Part shown: positions 33,560 to 41,824 of the stretch, in pieces | Position numbering within the stretch: position 1 is the stretch's first letter | How the letters are laid out: every line of letters begins with the position of its first letter | Source of the DNA: Xenococcaceae cyanobacterium MO_167.B27 | Lineage (GTDB): Bacteria > Cyanobacteriota > Cyanobacteriia > Cyanobacteriales > Xenococcaceae | Direction: 5' to 3' | Assembly: GCA_030065935.1 (NCBI GenBank) | Contig: JASJCP010000063.1 | Location: forward strand, 1-47,400 | DNA: 47,400 nt | The notes under the pieces: model-generated | Databases searched by the model: none | Told to the model about the DNA's origin: nothing | The model's input: the letters and a program-made list of their open reading frames with translations, nothing else | Program-made: the position numbers and the translations under genes

Positions 33560-35335
33560 ATGAACTTAACCAAAACAATTAGATACGACCCTCAAGAATT
33601 ACGACAAGAGTTCGGCAATATACTTAATAGCCTATCTCAGAAGCTAGAAGTAGATCCGATTAAGCAAGCTCTTGGTACAGACTTAACTCAAAAAATTGCT
33701 TCAACCGTAAATATTGTCACCAAAAGACTCCAAGGAAATTTTTCTTTGGTAGTTGTGGGAGATTTCAAGAGAGGTAAATCAACTCTGATTAATGCTTTAG
33801 TGGGAGAAGAGGTTGTTACTACTAATGTCACTCCTGAAACAGTTACCATTAATTACGTTGAGTATGGAACAGAAAATAATATTGAGGCTATTCTCAAGGA
33901 TGGAGGAAGAGTTAAGTTAACTCCAGAAGAACTTTATGCAGAACAGTTAGAACCAATCTTAAAAGAACTACCCCCCATTAAGCACCTCAAAATTACAACT
34001 CCTATAGAATGGTTGCAAGGGCTTTCTCTAATTGATACCCCTGGTACAGGGGATATTTTTGAAAGATTTGATCGGGATGTGCAATCTATTTTAGAACAGG
34101 CTGATGCGGTGATTTTTACTATTTCCGCCCTTTCTCCTCTTTCTCTATCAGAACAAAATTTTTTACAACTATCTCTATTACCCCAGGATTTTCCCAAAGT
34201 CTTTTTTGTGATCAATATGTTAGATTACCCTCGCAGTGAGTCGGAAGCACAACGGCTTTTGAGTGCAATTCAAACTAAAATTGATCGCTTGTTTCCTCAA
34301 GCCCAAGTGTTTGGTATTAGTGCTGTAGATGAGTTTTGTCGGCTTCAGTCTTTACCTAGACCCAATCCTGAGCGAGAAGAAATCTTAGCAACAGCTTTTG
34401 CAGATTTTCGACAATCACTAGAAGATTCTATCCTATTGAATCGAGATTTGATTCATCTTTACCGTCTTGCTAGTCAAATAGATCGGGATTTGAATCATTG
34501 GAAATCACAAATTCTATTACTACGTCAGGGAATGCAGTCAACTCAGGTAGAATTAGGAAAAGCGATAGCTGAATGTCAAGATGATTCTTCCCAATTATTT
34601 GCTCAAATCAAACAACATAAACAGCAAATGAGTCAGGAGATTGAGCAATTATCAAAGGAAACTCAACTATGGTTACAAGAATTTCTGGATCGCTTTGAAA
34701 CAGAAGCGATTAATTCCCTATCTCAATATCAATTAGCTCCACTCCGTCGTCATTATCCTTTCTTTTTTGCTGATTCTCTTCAAAAAGCAATTACCTCTTG
34801 TCTGGACATTCATCGCCCGAAAATTATTGCGAGTCTAGATCGAGCAGCCCAGAATATTGTGCAAGAAATCCATTTATTGAGCGATTATTATTCAGAAACT
34901 CGCGAATTAACTGATTTTTCTCTGGTTCAGCAGCAATGGACTAATCTAGATACCTTACAGATGATGATGAGGATGACTCCTCTAGGAGCGATCGCAGATT
35001 TGTTAATCCATAGAATCAAGGAATCTGATACCAGTCCGAAAGTAACAGATTATCAGAAACAACTCCAAAATTCTTTTCCTCAACTTAGAACCTCGATTAT
35101 GGAACAAGTTGAATCAATCTATTTGGGTATTACTGAGGAACTTGAGACACAAATAGATAATATCTATCAACAAGAAATCGAATCTTCTATCTCCGCTCTG
35201 CAACAGGCTCAAAGTTTATCTAGTCAAGGAGAACAAAAAGTAACCAAAACCAATGAAAGCTTAGGTAATGCCTTGTCTATTTTGAGTGAAGTTCACCACA
35301 CTTTGAATAATTTTAAACAAAAACTTTGGGATTAA
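33560..35335 (+). CDS. Dynamin-like GTPase, third of the cluster
   Basis: 591 residues from ATG 33560, one base after the peptidase stop at 33556-33558. A TTG at 33545 is in frame but overlaps the peptidase. G1 GDFKRGKST at 67-75, G3 DTPG at 159-162 and G4 NMLD at 219-222. It is more distant from the other two. The C-terminal part is helical with coiled-coil-like Gln/Glu patterns (about 320-400 and 500-580). No strong membrane helix is seen; a short hydrophobic stretch near 470-485 (MMMRMTPLGAIADLLI) could touch membrane. The near-zero spacing suggests translational coupling to the M48 peptidase. Confidence 0.9.
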   Translation: MNLTKTIRYDPQELRQEFGNILNSLSQKLEVDPIKQALGTDLTQKIASTVNIVTKRLQGNFSLVVVGDFKRGKSTLINALVGEEVVTTNVTPETVTINYVEYGTENNIEAILKDGGRVKLTPEELYAEQLEPILKELPPIKHLKITTPIEWLQGLSLIDTPGTGDIFERFDRDVQSILEQADAVIFTISALSPLSLSEQNFLQLSLLPQDFPKVFFVINMLDYPRSESEAQRLLSAIQTKIDRLFPQAQVFGISAVDEFCRLQSLPRPNPEREEILATAFADFRQSLEDSILLNRDLIHLYRLASQIDRDLNHWKSQILLLRQGMQSTQVELGKAIAECQDDSSQLFAQIKQHKQQMSQEIEQLSKETQLWLQEFLDRFETEAINSLSQYQLAPLRRHYPFFFADSLQKAITSCLDIHRPKIIASLDRAAQNIVQEIHLLSDYYSETRELTDFSLVQQQWTNLDTLQMMMRMTPLGAIADLLIHRIKESDTSPKVTDYQKQLQNSFPQLRTSIMEQVESIYLGITEELETQIDNIYQQEIESSISALQQAQSLSSQGEQKVTKTNESLGNALSILSEVHHTLNNFKQKLWD

Positions 35336-35420
35336 ATTAGAGGTTGCTGAAAAAGTAACCGCAAAAATTAACAATAATCATCTTGTTTAATTTTCTAACT
35401 AATTAAACTGACTTAATATA

Positions 35421-35441
35421 ACAACTAACAACTAACAACTA
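35421..35441. repeat. Heptamer tandem repeat (ACAACTA)3
   Basis: Three exact units, in the gap between the third dynamin and the membrane protein. Confidence 0.7.
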
Positions 35442-35507
35442 AATTCGATTTCTATCGAGCTAGTTAATCTGGTACAATAGCCTAAAATTATCTCTAAAAT
35501 TAAGGCA

Positions 35508-37172
35508 TTGTCTATTTTAAAATCTAAATTTTATGCTTGGCTTATCCTCAGTATTATAGTTTCGATTCTATTTAGTTGTGCTGGATTAAAGCTCAGTTTT
35601 CAATCTATATATACTATCCAAGATGATGCGAGACAGCACATTTTTTGGATGCAGCAATTTAGCGAGAGAGATTTGTTTCAAGGAGATTTAATTGGTAACT
35701 ATTTTAAATCAGTTTCTCCGTGGGGATTTACTACTTTATACAAACTGGTTAACCATCTGGGAATAGATATATTCTGGTTTAATAAAATATCCCCTTTACT
35801 AATTGGTATTGCCACAACAATCTACTGTTTTATAGTATGTTTAGAGTTTATACCTGTCCCCTTAGCAGGATTTTTTAGTAGTTTGTTACTCAATCAGAAT
35901 TTATGGATGGTTGATGATTTATCTTCTGGTACACCCAGAGCTTTCATTTATCCTTTATTACTAGCTTTTATTTATTATTTACTTAAACAAAAGACATTTT
36001 TGTGTGTCTCAGCAATTTTGTTACAAGGTTTATTTTATCCTCCAGCAGTCTTACTATCTGCTACTATTTTATTGATTAATTTTTTGAGAAAGCGAACTGC
36101 AAAAACTATTTACTTATATGGCTGGTTAACTGCAATTATAATTTTAAGTTTTTATGCTTTTAAAACTTCGGATTTTGGTGAGATTATTACAGTCAGTCAA
36201 GCGAAGTTACTACCAGAATTTAGTGCCACGGGAAGAAGTGCTTTTTTTACAGATTCTTGGTCAGAGTTTTGGTTAACAGCTAGAAGAAGTGGCTTATTTC
36301 CTATCGAATGGCAATATAGTTTGATGTGTTCTTATGGCTTACTTGTATTGTGGCTACCATCTTTGCCTAAGATATTTCCTCTCGGACAAAAAATAAATCG
36401 TAAGCTACTAATTTTAGGAGATGTTTTCCTGGCTTCTGTAATAATGTTTATTTTGGCTCATGTATTTTTATTTCGATTACATTTACCTGGTCGCTACACT
36501 CAGCATAGTATTAGAATTATTATTGCTTTACTAGATGGGATAGTATTAAGTATTGTTTTTAATTATGCTGCTAGAAAAATTAATTATTATTTTAAATCCT
36601 ATCATACTTTATATAAAACTGTTATCTTAATTTTATTAACTTGCTTATTACTATTGCCTACTTATGCGGTACAAAGCTATCCTAATCGTTTGGGGTATGT
36701 TACAGGAAAATCCCCTCAACTCTATGAATTTTTACAACAGCAGCCCAAAGATTCTGTAATTGCTACTATTAGTGAAGAAGCAAATTTTATTCCTAGCTTT
36801 ACAGGGCGATCTGTTTTAGTAGCCGAGGAATATGGAATACCTTATCATCAGGGATACTATCAAGAATTTAGCCAAAGAGTACAACATTTAATCACAGCGC
36901 AATACAGTGTCAACTTGGCAACTATTACTGATTTTATTCGCAAATATAATATAAATCTGTGGCTGCTAGACCAAAATGCTTTTGAACTAGAATATTTAAA
37001 AAGTAATCAATGGTTAATGCAGTTTCAGCCAGCTACAAATGATGCAATTAAAATTTTACAGCAAAAGCAGCAGCCTATATTATACCAAAAAGGCGGGGAA
37101 TTACGCGATCGCTGTATTCTATTTAAAAAGCAAAATCTAATCTTATTGTCTGCTAAATGTATTACCCAATAA
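35508..37172 (+). CDS. Polytopic membrane protein, possible GT-C type glycosyltransferase
   Basis: 554 residues from a TTG start preceded by AAGG. About ten hydrophobic helices cover residues 8-400, followed by a soluble C-terminal part of about 150 residues. The first extracytoplasmic loop has IQDDARQHIFWMQQF with D39 and D40, placed where GT-C glycosyltransferases carry their catalytic acidic residues. I do not recognise a named family. Its soluble tail (CITQ end; NWLLDQNAFEL-type strand) has no clear motif. A GT39-like transferase follows after an IS insertion, so both may serve in cell-envelope or protein glycosylation. Start is uncertain because the codon is TTG. Confidence 0.65.
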   Translation: MSILKSKFYAWLILSIIVSILFSCAGLKLSFQSIYTIQDDARQHIFWMQQFSERDLFQGDLIGNYFKSVSPWGFTTLYKLVNHLGIDIFWFNKISPLLIGIATTIYCFIVCLEFIPVPLAGFFSSLLLNQNLWMVDDLSSGTPRAFIYPLLLAFIYYLLKQKTFLCVSAILLQGLFYPPAVLLSATILLINFLRKRTAKTIYLYGWLTAIIILSFYAFKTSDFGEIITVSQAKLLPEFSATGRSAFFTDSWSEFWLTARRSGLFPIEWQYSLMCSYGLLVLWLPSLPKIFPLGQKINRKLLILGDVFLASVIMFILAHVFLFRLHLPGRYTQHSIRIIIALLDGIVLSIVFNYAARKINYYFKSYHTLYKTVILILLTCLLLLPTYAVQSYPNRLGYVTGKSPQLYEFLQQQPKDSVIATISEEANFIPSFTGRSVLVAEEYGIPYHQGYYQEFSQRVQHLITAQYSVNLATITDFIRKYNINLWLLDQNAFELEYLKSNQWLMQFQPATNDAIKILQQKQQPILYQKGGELRDRCILFKKQNLILLSAKCITQ

Positions 37173-37250
37173 GAATAAGAGAGAATTATTAAAGAACTGA
37201 GCAGGAATTCCCGTCCCGTTCAGGATCGATCAGCGAGGGCTAGATTTACG

Positions 37251-37661
37251 CTATTTCCCTTGGCACTCAGTAATATATCTTCTAATGACTTCGGCAGATA
37301 CATTTCCCGCAGTACCAACATAGTAAGCAGAAGTCCAGAGCTTGTCTTTTCCACATATCTTTTTTAGTTTAGGAAACTTTTGGCGCAAAAACCTAGATGT
37401 ATAACCTTTGAGCAAATTGGCAATATTAGCAGGAGAATATCTGGGTGGTGCAGAGATAAAAACATGAACGTGGTCTATGTCTGTTTCTAAAGCTAATAAC
37501 CTTAGTTGATGACGTTCACAGCACTCTTCTATCAATCGCTTAGTTTCCGCTTCAACATCTCCAACCAATATCTTGCGCCTATATTTGGGAATCCAGACCA
37601 AATGATAAGCAATTGAATAGTGGGTATATCTTGTTTTACCCTCCTGTGATACTTGACTCAT
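37251..37661 (-). CDS. tnpA: IS200/IS605 transposase TnpA (Y1 HUH)
   Basis: 136 residues from ATG at 37659-37661 (MSQVSQEG); an ATG 11 codons upstream would overlap tnpB. TnpA is a single-strand HUH transposase that cuts and joins at TTAC-like targets using hairpin ends. H64-V65-H66 in DIDHVHVFIS is the HUH motif. Y129 in EVIRRYITEC is the catalytic tyrosine. SIAYHLVWIPKYRRKIL near 16-32 is the family N terminus. The protein is intact. Confidence 0.95.
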   Translation of the reverse strand: MSQVSQEGKTRYTHYSIAYHLVWIPKYRRKILVGDVEAETKRLIEECCERHQLRLLALETDIDHVHVFISAPPRYSPANIANLLKGYTSRFLRQKFPKLKKICGKDKLWTSAYYVGTAGNVSAEVIRRYITECQGK

Positions 37662-37688
37662 TTTATTGATGTATATTATTTTAATAAA

Positions 37689-38936
37689 ATGCAAACCACT
37701 AAGATATATAGATTACCATACCAAAAACCAGAAGTCTTTGAGAGACTAAAAGCTGCTCAAATGGAAGCAGCAAAAGTTTGGAATGAATGTACCCAAGCTC
37801 ATAGGAAATGTCGCATTAATCAAACACCTTGGCTGAACCAAACTGCTTTGCAGAAACTAACCAAGGGAAAATATCAACTGCATTCCCAATCAGTGCAGAT
37901 GGTAATTCAGGCATTTTTAGCCAATATTGATAGCACCAGAGCTAATCGTAAAGCTCTAATCAAAAACATGAAATATCCTTGGAGAACGAAGCGGTTTTAT
38001 CCTGTAGCTTGGGCTGCTCAATCAGTCAAATACGAGTTAGGCATACTGACTTTACCGATGGGTCGTGGTAGAAAATCACTATCCTTTAAGTTGGATTTAG
38101 ACTTTCTACCTGGTGCAGTATCTTTGGTCTGGAATCGTGGTTTTGAAATTCATATCAAACAGGAGGTGCAATTAGAGAAGAAAAAAACAACAGGAAACAA
38201 AGCAACTATTGATTTAGGAGAAATACATATATCTGCTGTTACTACTAACACAGGTCAAGGATTGATTGTTAGTGGTAGAGGGATTCGTTCTCTGAAGCGA
38301 CAAAGAAATATTGCTTTAGCCAAATTACAAGGCAAGCAATCCCGATGCACTAAATATTCTAAAAGATGGAAAAAGTTACAAAAAGCTAAAAATAAGTTTT
38401 GTCTCAGAAATTCTAGACAAATCAGAGAATATAGACATCAAGCTACTCGTCAGGTTGTTGAGTTTTGCAGAACTCATGACGTGGATACGGTCTTTATTGG
38501 CAATCCCGATGGTGTCAGAAAGAAGAATTGTGGAAGATGTCACAATCAAAGAATGGCACAGTGGGAATATGGTAAAGATATTGACTATCTAACATACAAG
38601 TTTAAAATGGCTGGTATTTCAGTTCTAATTGGAAACGAAAGAGGTACATCCAGCACTTGTCCCGAATGTGGGCATCGACATAAACCAAAAGGTAGAACTT
38701 GGAACTGTCCAAAATGTAGCTATAAGAAAAAGCATAGAGATATTACAGGTTCTCTCAATATGCACAATCTTGCTTTTGGAGAAAAAACTAAATATCCTGA
38801 AACTATCAAGTATCTACGACCAGTTATTACTGGAAGTAGTAGATGGCTCGACACCGCCCAAAGTAGTCTAACACTAACTAATACCACAAGCACCTCTGTT
38901 CGAGGGAAATCATTTGATTTTTGCCCAAAGTATTAG
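37689..38936 (+). CDS. tnpB: TnpB protein of the IS200/IS605 element, altered RuvC-II site
   Basis: 415 residues from ATG 37689 (MQTTKIYRLP); the frame is open upstream but that part overlaps tnpA. D175 in ATIDLGE is RuvC-I and D351 in KHRDITGSLNM is RuvC-III. The position where TnpB usually has Glu reads VFIGNPDGVRKK, with N272 in its place. E317 in IGNERGTSS just before the zinc ribbon could be an alternative acidic residue. Zinc ribbon: CPECG and CPKCSY. It shares little with the lone TnpB at 17597. The 3' end includes an AACACTA...TAGTGTT inverted repeat typical of a guide-RNA scaffold. Confidence 0.92.
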   Translation: MQTTKIYRLPYQKPEVFERLKAAQMEAAKVWNECTQAHRKCRINQTPWLNQTALQKLTKGKYQLHSQSVQMVIQAFLANIDSTRANRKALIKNMKYPWRTKRFYPVAWAAQSVKYELGILTLPMGRGRKSLSFKLDLDFLPGAVSLVWNRGFEIHIKQEVQLEKKKTTGNKATIDLGEIHISAVTTNTGQGLIVSGRGIRSLKRQRNIALAKLQGKQSRCTKYSKRWKKLQKAKNKFCLRNSRQIREYRHQATRQVVEFCRTHDVDTVFIGNPDGVRKKNCGRCHNQRMAQWEYGKDIDYLTYKFKMAGISVLIGNERGTSSTCPECGHRHKPKGRTWNCPKCSYKKKHRDITGSLNMHNLAFGEKTKYPETIKYLRPVITGSSRWLDTAQSSLTLTNTTSTSVRGKSFDFCPKY

Positions 38937-38942
38937 TGTTGT
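38867..38942 (+). ncRNA. Candidate reRNA scaffold at the 3' end of tnpB
   Basis: AACACTAACTAATAC near 38869-38883 pairs, with a two-base bulge, to GTATTAGTGTT near 38929-38941. The stem overlaps the stop codon and leads into the right-end hairpin. This matches the position of TnpB guide RNAs. Expression is not shown. Confidence 0.4.
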
Positions 38943-38948
38943 TTAGAA

Positions 38949-38972
38949 GCCCGTGCGCGTAAATGCGCACGG
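38949..38972 (+). repeat. Right-end hairpin of the tnpA/tnpB element
   Basis: CCCGTGCGC-GTAAAT-GCGCACGGG, a perfect 9-bp stem preceded by GAAG and followed by AGTGTCAC. It is the usual IS200/IS605 right-end fold recognised by TnpA. Confidence 0.85.
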
Positions 38973-39123
38973 GAGTGTCACTAATATAATAGTATCCTTA
39001 ACGGTTGATAGCTGTTTTCAGACTCATTAGGTTTTTCCCTTTCTCCCTTACCCTAGATATAGCCAAGGTTTACCTAACCTAACCAACAATTGCTATATAT
39101 TCATATATCAAGCTACAGAAATT

Positions 39124-41076
39124 GTGAAACAAATTTTTCTTGTTGTTAAGTCTATGTTCTCTTCTAACACTAGACAGATTGCATTAGACTTATTAATTTT
39201 AATCTTACCCTTGGGGTTCATGACTTTGGGTTTAGGAATGTACGGTTTATATGAACCCCACGAAAGTCATTTTGCAATGGTAGGGAGGGAAATGGTTTTA
39301 AGAGGAGACTGGATAACTCCCCATCTCAATGGAGCACCCTATCTTAATAAACCACCATTACTATATTGGTTAATTGCTATTTCTACAAGCATTTTGGGAA
39401 ATACAGAATTTGCAGTAAGATTACCTGTTGCGATCGCAGGTTGGTTAGGAGTAGTATTAGTTTGGCGATGGAGTAGAGACTTATGGGGAATTGATGCCAG
39501 TCGTATTGCAGTTTTGATGATGTCTGTTACTTTGGGATGGTTTATTTTTACCCATCAAGTATTAATTGATGTCCTCTTAACTACTCTAATGTTAGGGAGT
39601 AATTATTTATTTGGGAAATTTTTATCTAATCCTAAATCTTGGTTATATTTATTTAGTTGTTGTTTCTGTTTAGCATTAGGTTTACTCGCCAAAGGATTAA
39701 TTGCTGTCATTCCTGTTGTAACTATTTGGGTCATAATAGGAGCGATTAAATATAAATTTGCTAATTTTAGTTATCTCAAATTCTTCTCGGGACTGTTACT
39801 AATACTTGCTTTAGTACTACCTTGGTTTATCGCTGTAGAAAAAGCCAACCCAGGATTTATCCGCTATTTTATTATAAATGAACATTTAGCTCGCTTGTTA
39901 GATAAACGTTTTCCTCCTGACTATGAAGTTTCCCGAACTAGTATTCAAGGATATTTAGGTTTGACTGCTATCTGGTGTTTTCCTTGGATACTGTTTTTAC
40001 CAGCAGTTACTCAAAATATTTGTAAAAAAATAACCCAAAAATATCGCAAAAATTTAGTAGTAAAAGACCAAAACAATCTCAATAATATTTTATTATTAAC
40101 CCTGGCTTTTTTGTTGCCAATAATTATATTTATACCCGTCCCTTCTCGTCTAGTTTATTATAGCCTCCCTGCTCTTCCTCCTTACATTATTCTTTGTGCT
40201 GGCTTCTACAGTGATAAGTTAGCACTCAATCCCCAAAAATCAGTATTGCGTAGTCCAATAAATCCCCAAATAACTAGTCATCTAGTTTATGGATTAATTT
40301 TTATCTTACTTGGTATATGTTTTTGCTTGTTATTAATATTTTTTCCCAACTTAACTACTTCATTACCAGCAATCAATCAGCAACCAGCAATTAAAAGTTT
40401 TATCATCACAATAGCTATTATCTTGGCTCTCGGATGGTTAATTGCTGGAACTGAGATGTTACGTCACAATGCTAGAAATTCTATTAGAGTTTTAGTAGTA
40501 AGTTTAGCAATCATTTACTTAACTTCTATCATGGGCTTTGTTTTCCATCAAAATATTCGTTCTAGTAAAAATCTTGTATATATAGCAGAAGAAAAACTTT
40601 GGCTTAATCCTGATACTTTATGGATTTTTGAAGGTTCGAGAGAAGTGGGAACAGCAGCAGGAATTAGTTATTATCTTAATCAAGGAAAAGACTATGTTAA
40701 AAATCAAATTTTAGACAAAAATTCTGGTCAGCTTCCTGCGGGATGGAGAGAAGGAAAAGAAGATAAAGTTTATCGTACTGTATTAATTTTAGCTGATGGT
40801 GGTGCTAATCGTATTCCCCCCAAATTTCCAGGGAAACAACCTTATTATTTAATTAATAAACAACAATTACAATCTTACTGGTTTAGCGATCGCCCTGTAG
40901 TCTTTGTCACCGATTTTTTGCGGAATCCCCAAGATATTAATGACCCTTTTAATATTAATTTACCCCCAGGAGCTAGCAATCCTTTCTTTACTGTGGGTCA
41001 ACGAAGAATTTATGGTAATCAAATTGCTGAACTGTTATATCGTTACAATCTGTTGTTAAATTTGGATAATCAATAG
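39124..41076 (+). CDS. GT39/ArnT-like glycosyltransferase, membrane protein
   Basis: 650 residues from a GTG start. The N-terminal signature is clear: YEPHESHFAMVGREMVLRGD, then WITPHLNGAPYLNKPPLLYW, the ArnT/PMT (GT39, GT-C) pattern with the acidic pair in the first loop. About eleven hydrophobic helices follow to residue 450, then a soluble C-terminal domain of about 170 residues. The family moves sugars from polyprenyl-phosphate donors onto lipids or proteins on the outer side of the membrane. The substrate is unknown; lipid A modification is only one option in cyanobacteria. It is probably the functional neighbour of the 35508 membrane protein, with an IS inserted between. Confidence 0.88.
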   Translation: MKQIFLVVKSMFSSNTRQIALDLLILILPLGFMTLGLGMYGLYEPHESHFAMVGREMVLRGDWITPHLNGAPYLNKPPLLYWLIAISTSILGNTEFAVRLPVAIAGWLGVVLVWRWSRDLWGIDASRIAVLMMSVTLGWFIFTHQVLIDVLLTTLMLGSNYLFGKFLSNPKSWLYLFSCCFCLALGLLAKGLIAVIPVVTIWVIIGAIKYKFANFSYLKFFSGLLLILALVLPWFIAVEKANPGFIRYFIINEHLARLLDKRFPPDYEVSRTSIQGYLGLTAIWCFPWILFLPAVTQNICKKITQKYRKNLVVKDQNNLNNILLLTLAFLLPIIIFIPVPSRLVYYSLPALPPYIILCAGFYSDKLALNPQKSVLRSPINPQITSHLVYGLIFILLGICFCLLLIFFPNLTTSLPAINQQPAIKSFIITIAIILALGWLIAGTEMLRHNARNSIRVLVVSLAIIYLTSIMGFVFHQNIRSSKNLVYIAEEKLWLNPDTLWIFEGSREVGTAAGISYYLNQGKDYVKNQILDKNSGQLPAGWREGKEDKVYRTVLILADGGANRIPPKFPGKQPYYLINKQQLQSYWFSDRPVVFVTDFLRNPQDINDPFNINLPPGASNPFFTVGQRRIYGNQIAELLYRYNLLLNLDNQ

Positions 41077-41162
41077 GGAATGGGGTCTGGGGATTGATTG
41101 TTGTTATTACTGATTACTTATTACTTCATCATCCTTGATCCTTCATCCTTCTTACTGAATGC

Positions 41163-41307
41163 TGATGAGTGATGAGTGATGAGTGATGAGTGAAAGGGGG
41201 ATTAGGGAGACCCAACTCGTTGCGAAGCTAGTGGGGAATTGGGGTTGATTGTTACTGAATACTAATTACTGAATGCTGATTACTGATGACTGATTACTGA
41301 TGACTGA
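41163..41307. repeat. Heptamer repeat arrays upstream of psbZ
   Basis: (TGATGAG)4 at 41163-41192, then a unique part with TCGTTGCGAAGC, then ACTGAAT, GCTGATT, ACTGATG and ACTGATT units of period 7 at about 41252-41307. Similar units occur at 30337-30419. Confidence 0.7.
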
Positions 41308-41417
41308 AAGGGCGATCGCTGTTTTTGAGGAGTAAAATGTAATCTTTGGTCACAAAACGCAAGATATCTTCTCAGAAGTATCAATATTTGGTAGCTTAAT
41401 AGTCAGGAAAAATTTAA

Positions 41418-41438
41418 CTAAATAAAAATTTTATTTAG
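41418..41438. promoter_or_regulatory. Perfect palindrome in the psbZ leader
   Basis: CTAAATAAAA-A-TTTTATTTAG, 10-bp arms around one base, ending 42 bases before the psbZ ATG. It may be an operator, an mRNA leader hairpin, or both. The AT content makes chance more likely than for G+C-rich palindromes. Confidence 0.4.
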
Positions 41439-41480
41439 GACAAGCGTGAATTTAGTGTGCTATTTAAGGAGAATCAAACT

Positions 41481-41669
41481 ATGACTATTCTATTTCAGTT
41501 GGTACTTACCCTTCTGGTAATCTTTTCTTTTGTGATGGTAGTTGGTGTTCCTGTTGCTTACGCCTCCCCTCAAAATTGGGAGCAGTCCAAAACTCTGATC
41601 TATCTTGGTTCTGGAATCTGGACTATTTTAGTAGTTGCTGTTGCTGTGCTGAACTTCTTTGTAATCTAG
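41481..41669 (+). CDS. psbZ: Photosystem II protein PsbZ (Ycf9)
   Basis: 62 residues, exactly the family length, starting at ATG 41481 ([20 protein letters not shown]). An open frame extends to 41457, but AAGGAG at 41466-41471 is 9 bases before 41481 and the shorter start matches known PsbZ. Two transmembrane helices are visible (about 5-26 and 39-60), joined by the conserved [15 protein letters not shown] loop. PsbZ sits at the edge of the photosystem II core and stabilises its interaction with antenna proteins. In Synechocystis I recall it next to ribH; here about 0.7 kb of non-coding DNA separates the two. Confidence 0.97.
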   Translation: MTILFQLVLTLLVIFSFVMVVGVPVAYASPQNWEQSKTLIYLGSGIWTILVVAVAVLNFFVI

Positions 41670-41711
41670 AAACAGAAAACTTGATTACTCTTTAATAAAT
41701 GCGATCGAGAA

Positions 41712-41737
41712 ATCCTCATCCCCTAGTGGGTGAGGAT
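41712..41737 (+). terminator. Hairpin downstream of psbZ
   Basis: ATCCTCA at 41712-41718 pairs with TGAGGAT at 41731-41737, extended by CCC/GGG. It lies 43 bases past the psbZ stop. No T-run follows, so it may instead be part of the IS-like end next to it. Confidence 0.45.
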
Positions 41738-41762
41738 CAAAGCTCAAGGTATAAGTACTTGG

Positions 41763-41790
41763 GAAGCCCCGATCTTTTAAGTCGGGGAGG
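41763..41790 (+). repeat. IS200/IS605 right-end-like hairpin without an adjacent tnpB
   Basis: GGGAAGCCCCGA, loop, TCGGGGAGG: a 6-bp G+C stem (CCCCGA/TCGGGG) in the GAAGCCC...GGGGAGG context typical of these right ends. ACGGTT-TT-AACCGT follows at 41803-41816. No transposase remains upstream, since psbZ is there, so this is a solo end. Confidence 0.55.
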
Positions 41791-41824
41791 AACAATCTTG
41801 AGACGGTTTTAACCGTGGGTGAAA

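Larger units (their letters stand above)
37195..38985. mobile_element. IS200/IS605-family element with divergent tnpA and tnpB
   Basis: tnpA (37251-37661, minus) and tnpB (37689-38936, plus) diverge from a 27-base gap. The right end has the hairpin at 38949-38972 followed by AGTGTCAC. The left boundary is approximate; CCCGTCCCGTTCAGGATCG near 37210-37228 is a candidate for the left-end structure. Both genes are full length, so the element may be active. It lies between two membrane-protein genes. Confidence 0.8.
41077..41480. other. Repeat-rich interval before psbZ
   Basis: No gene. It holds heptamer arrays around 41105-41310, including (TGATGAG)4 at 41163-41192 and ACTGATT/ACTGATG units at about 41252-41307, and a HIP1 site near 41311. 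The psbZ promoter should lie in 41340-41460. A perfect 21-base palindrome occurs at 41418-41438. Confidence 0.6.
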
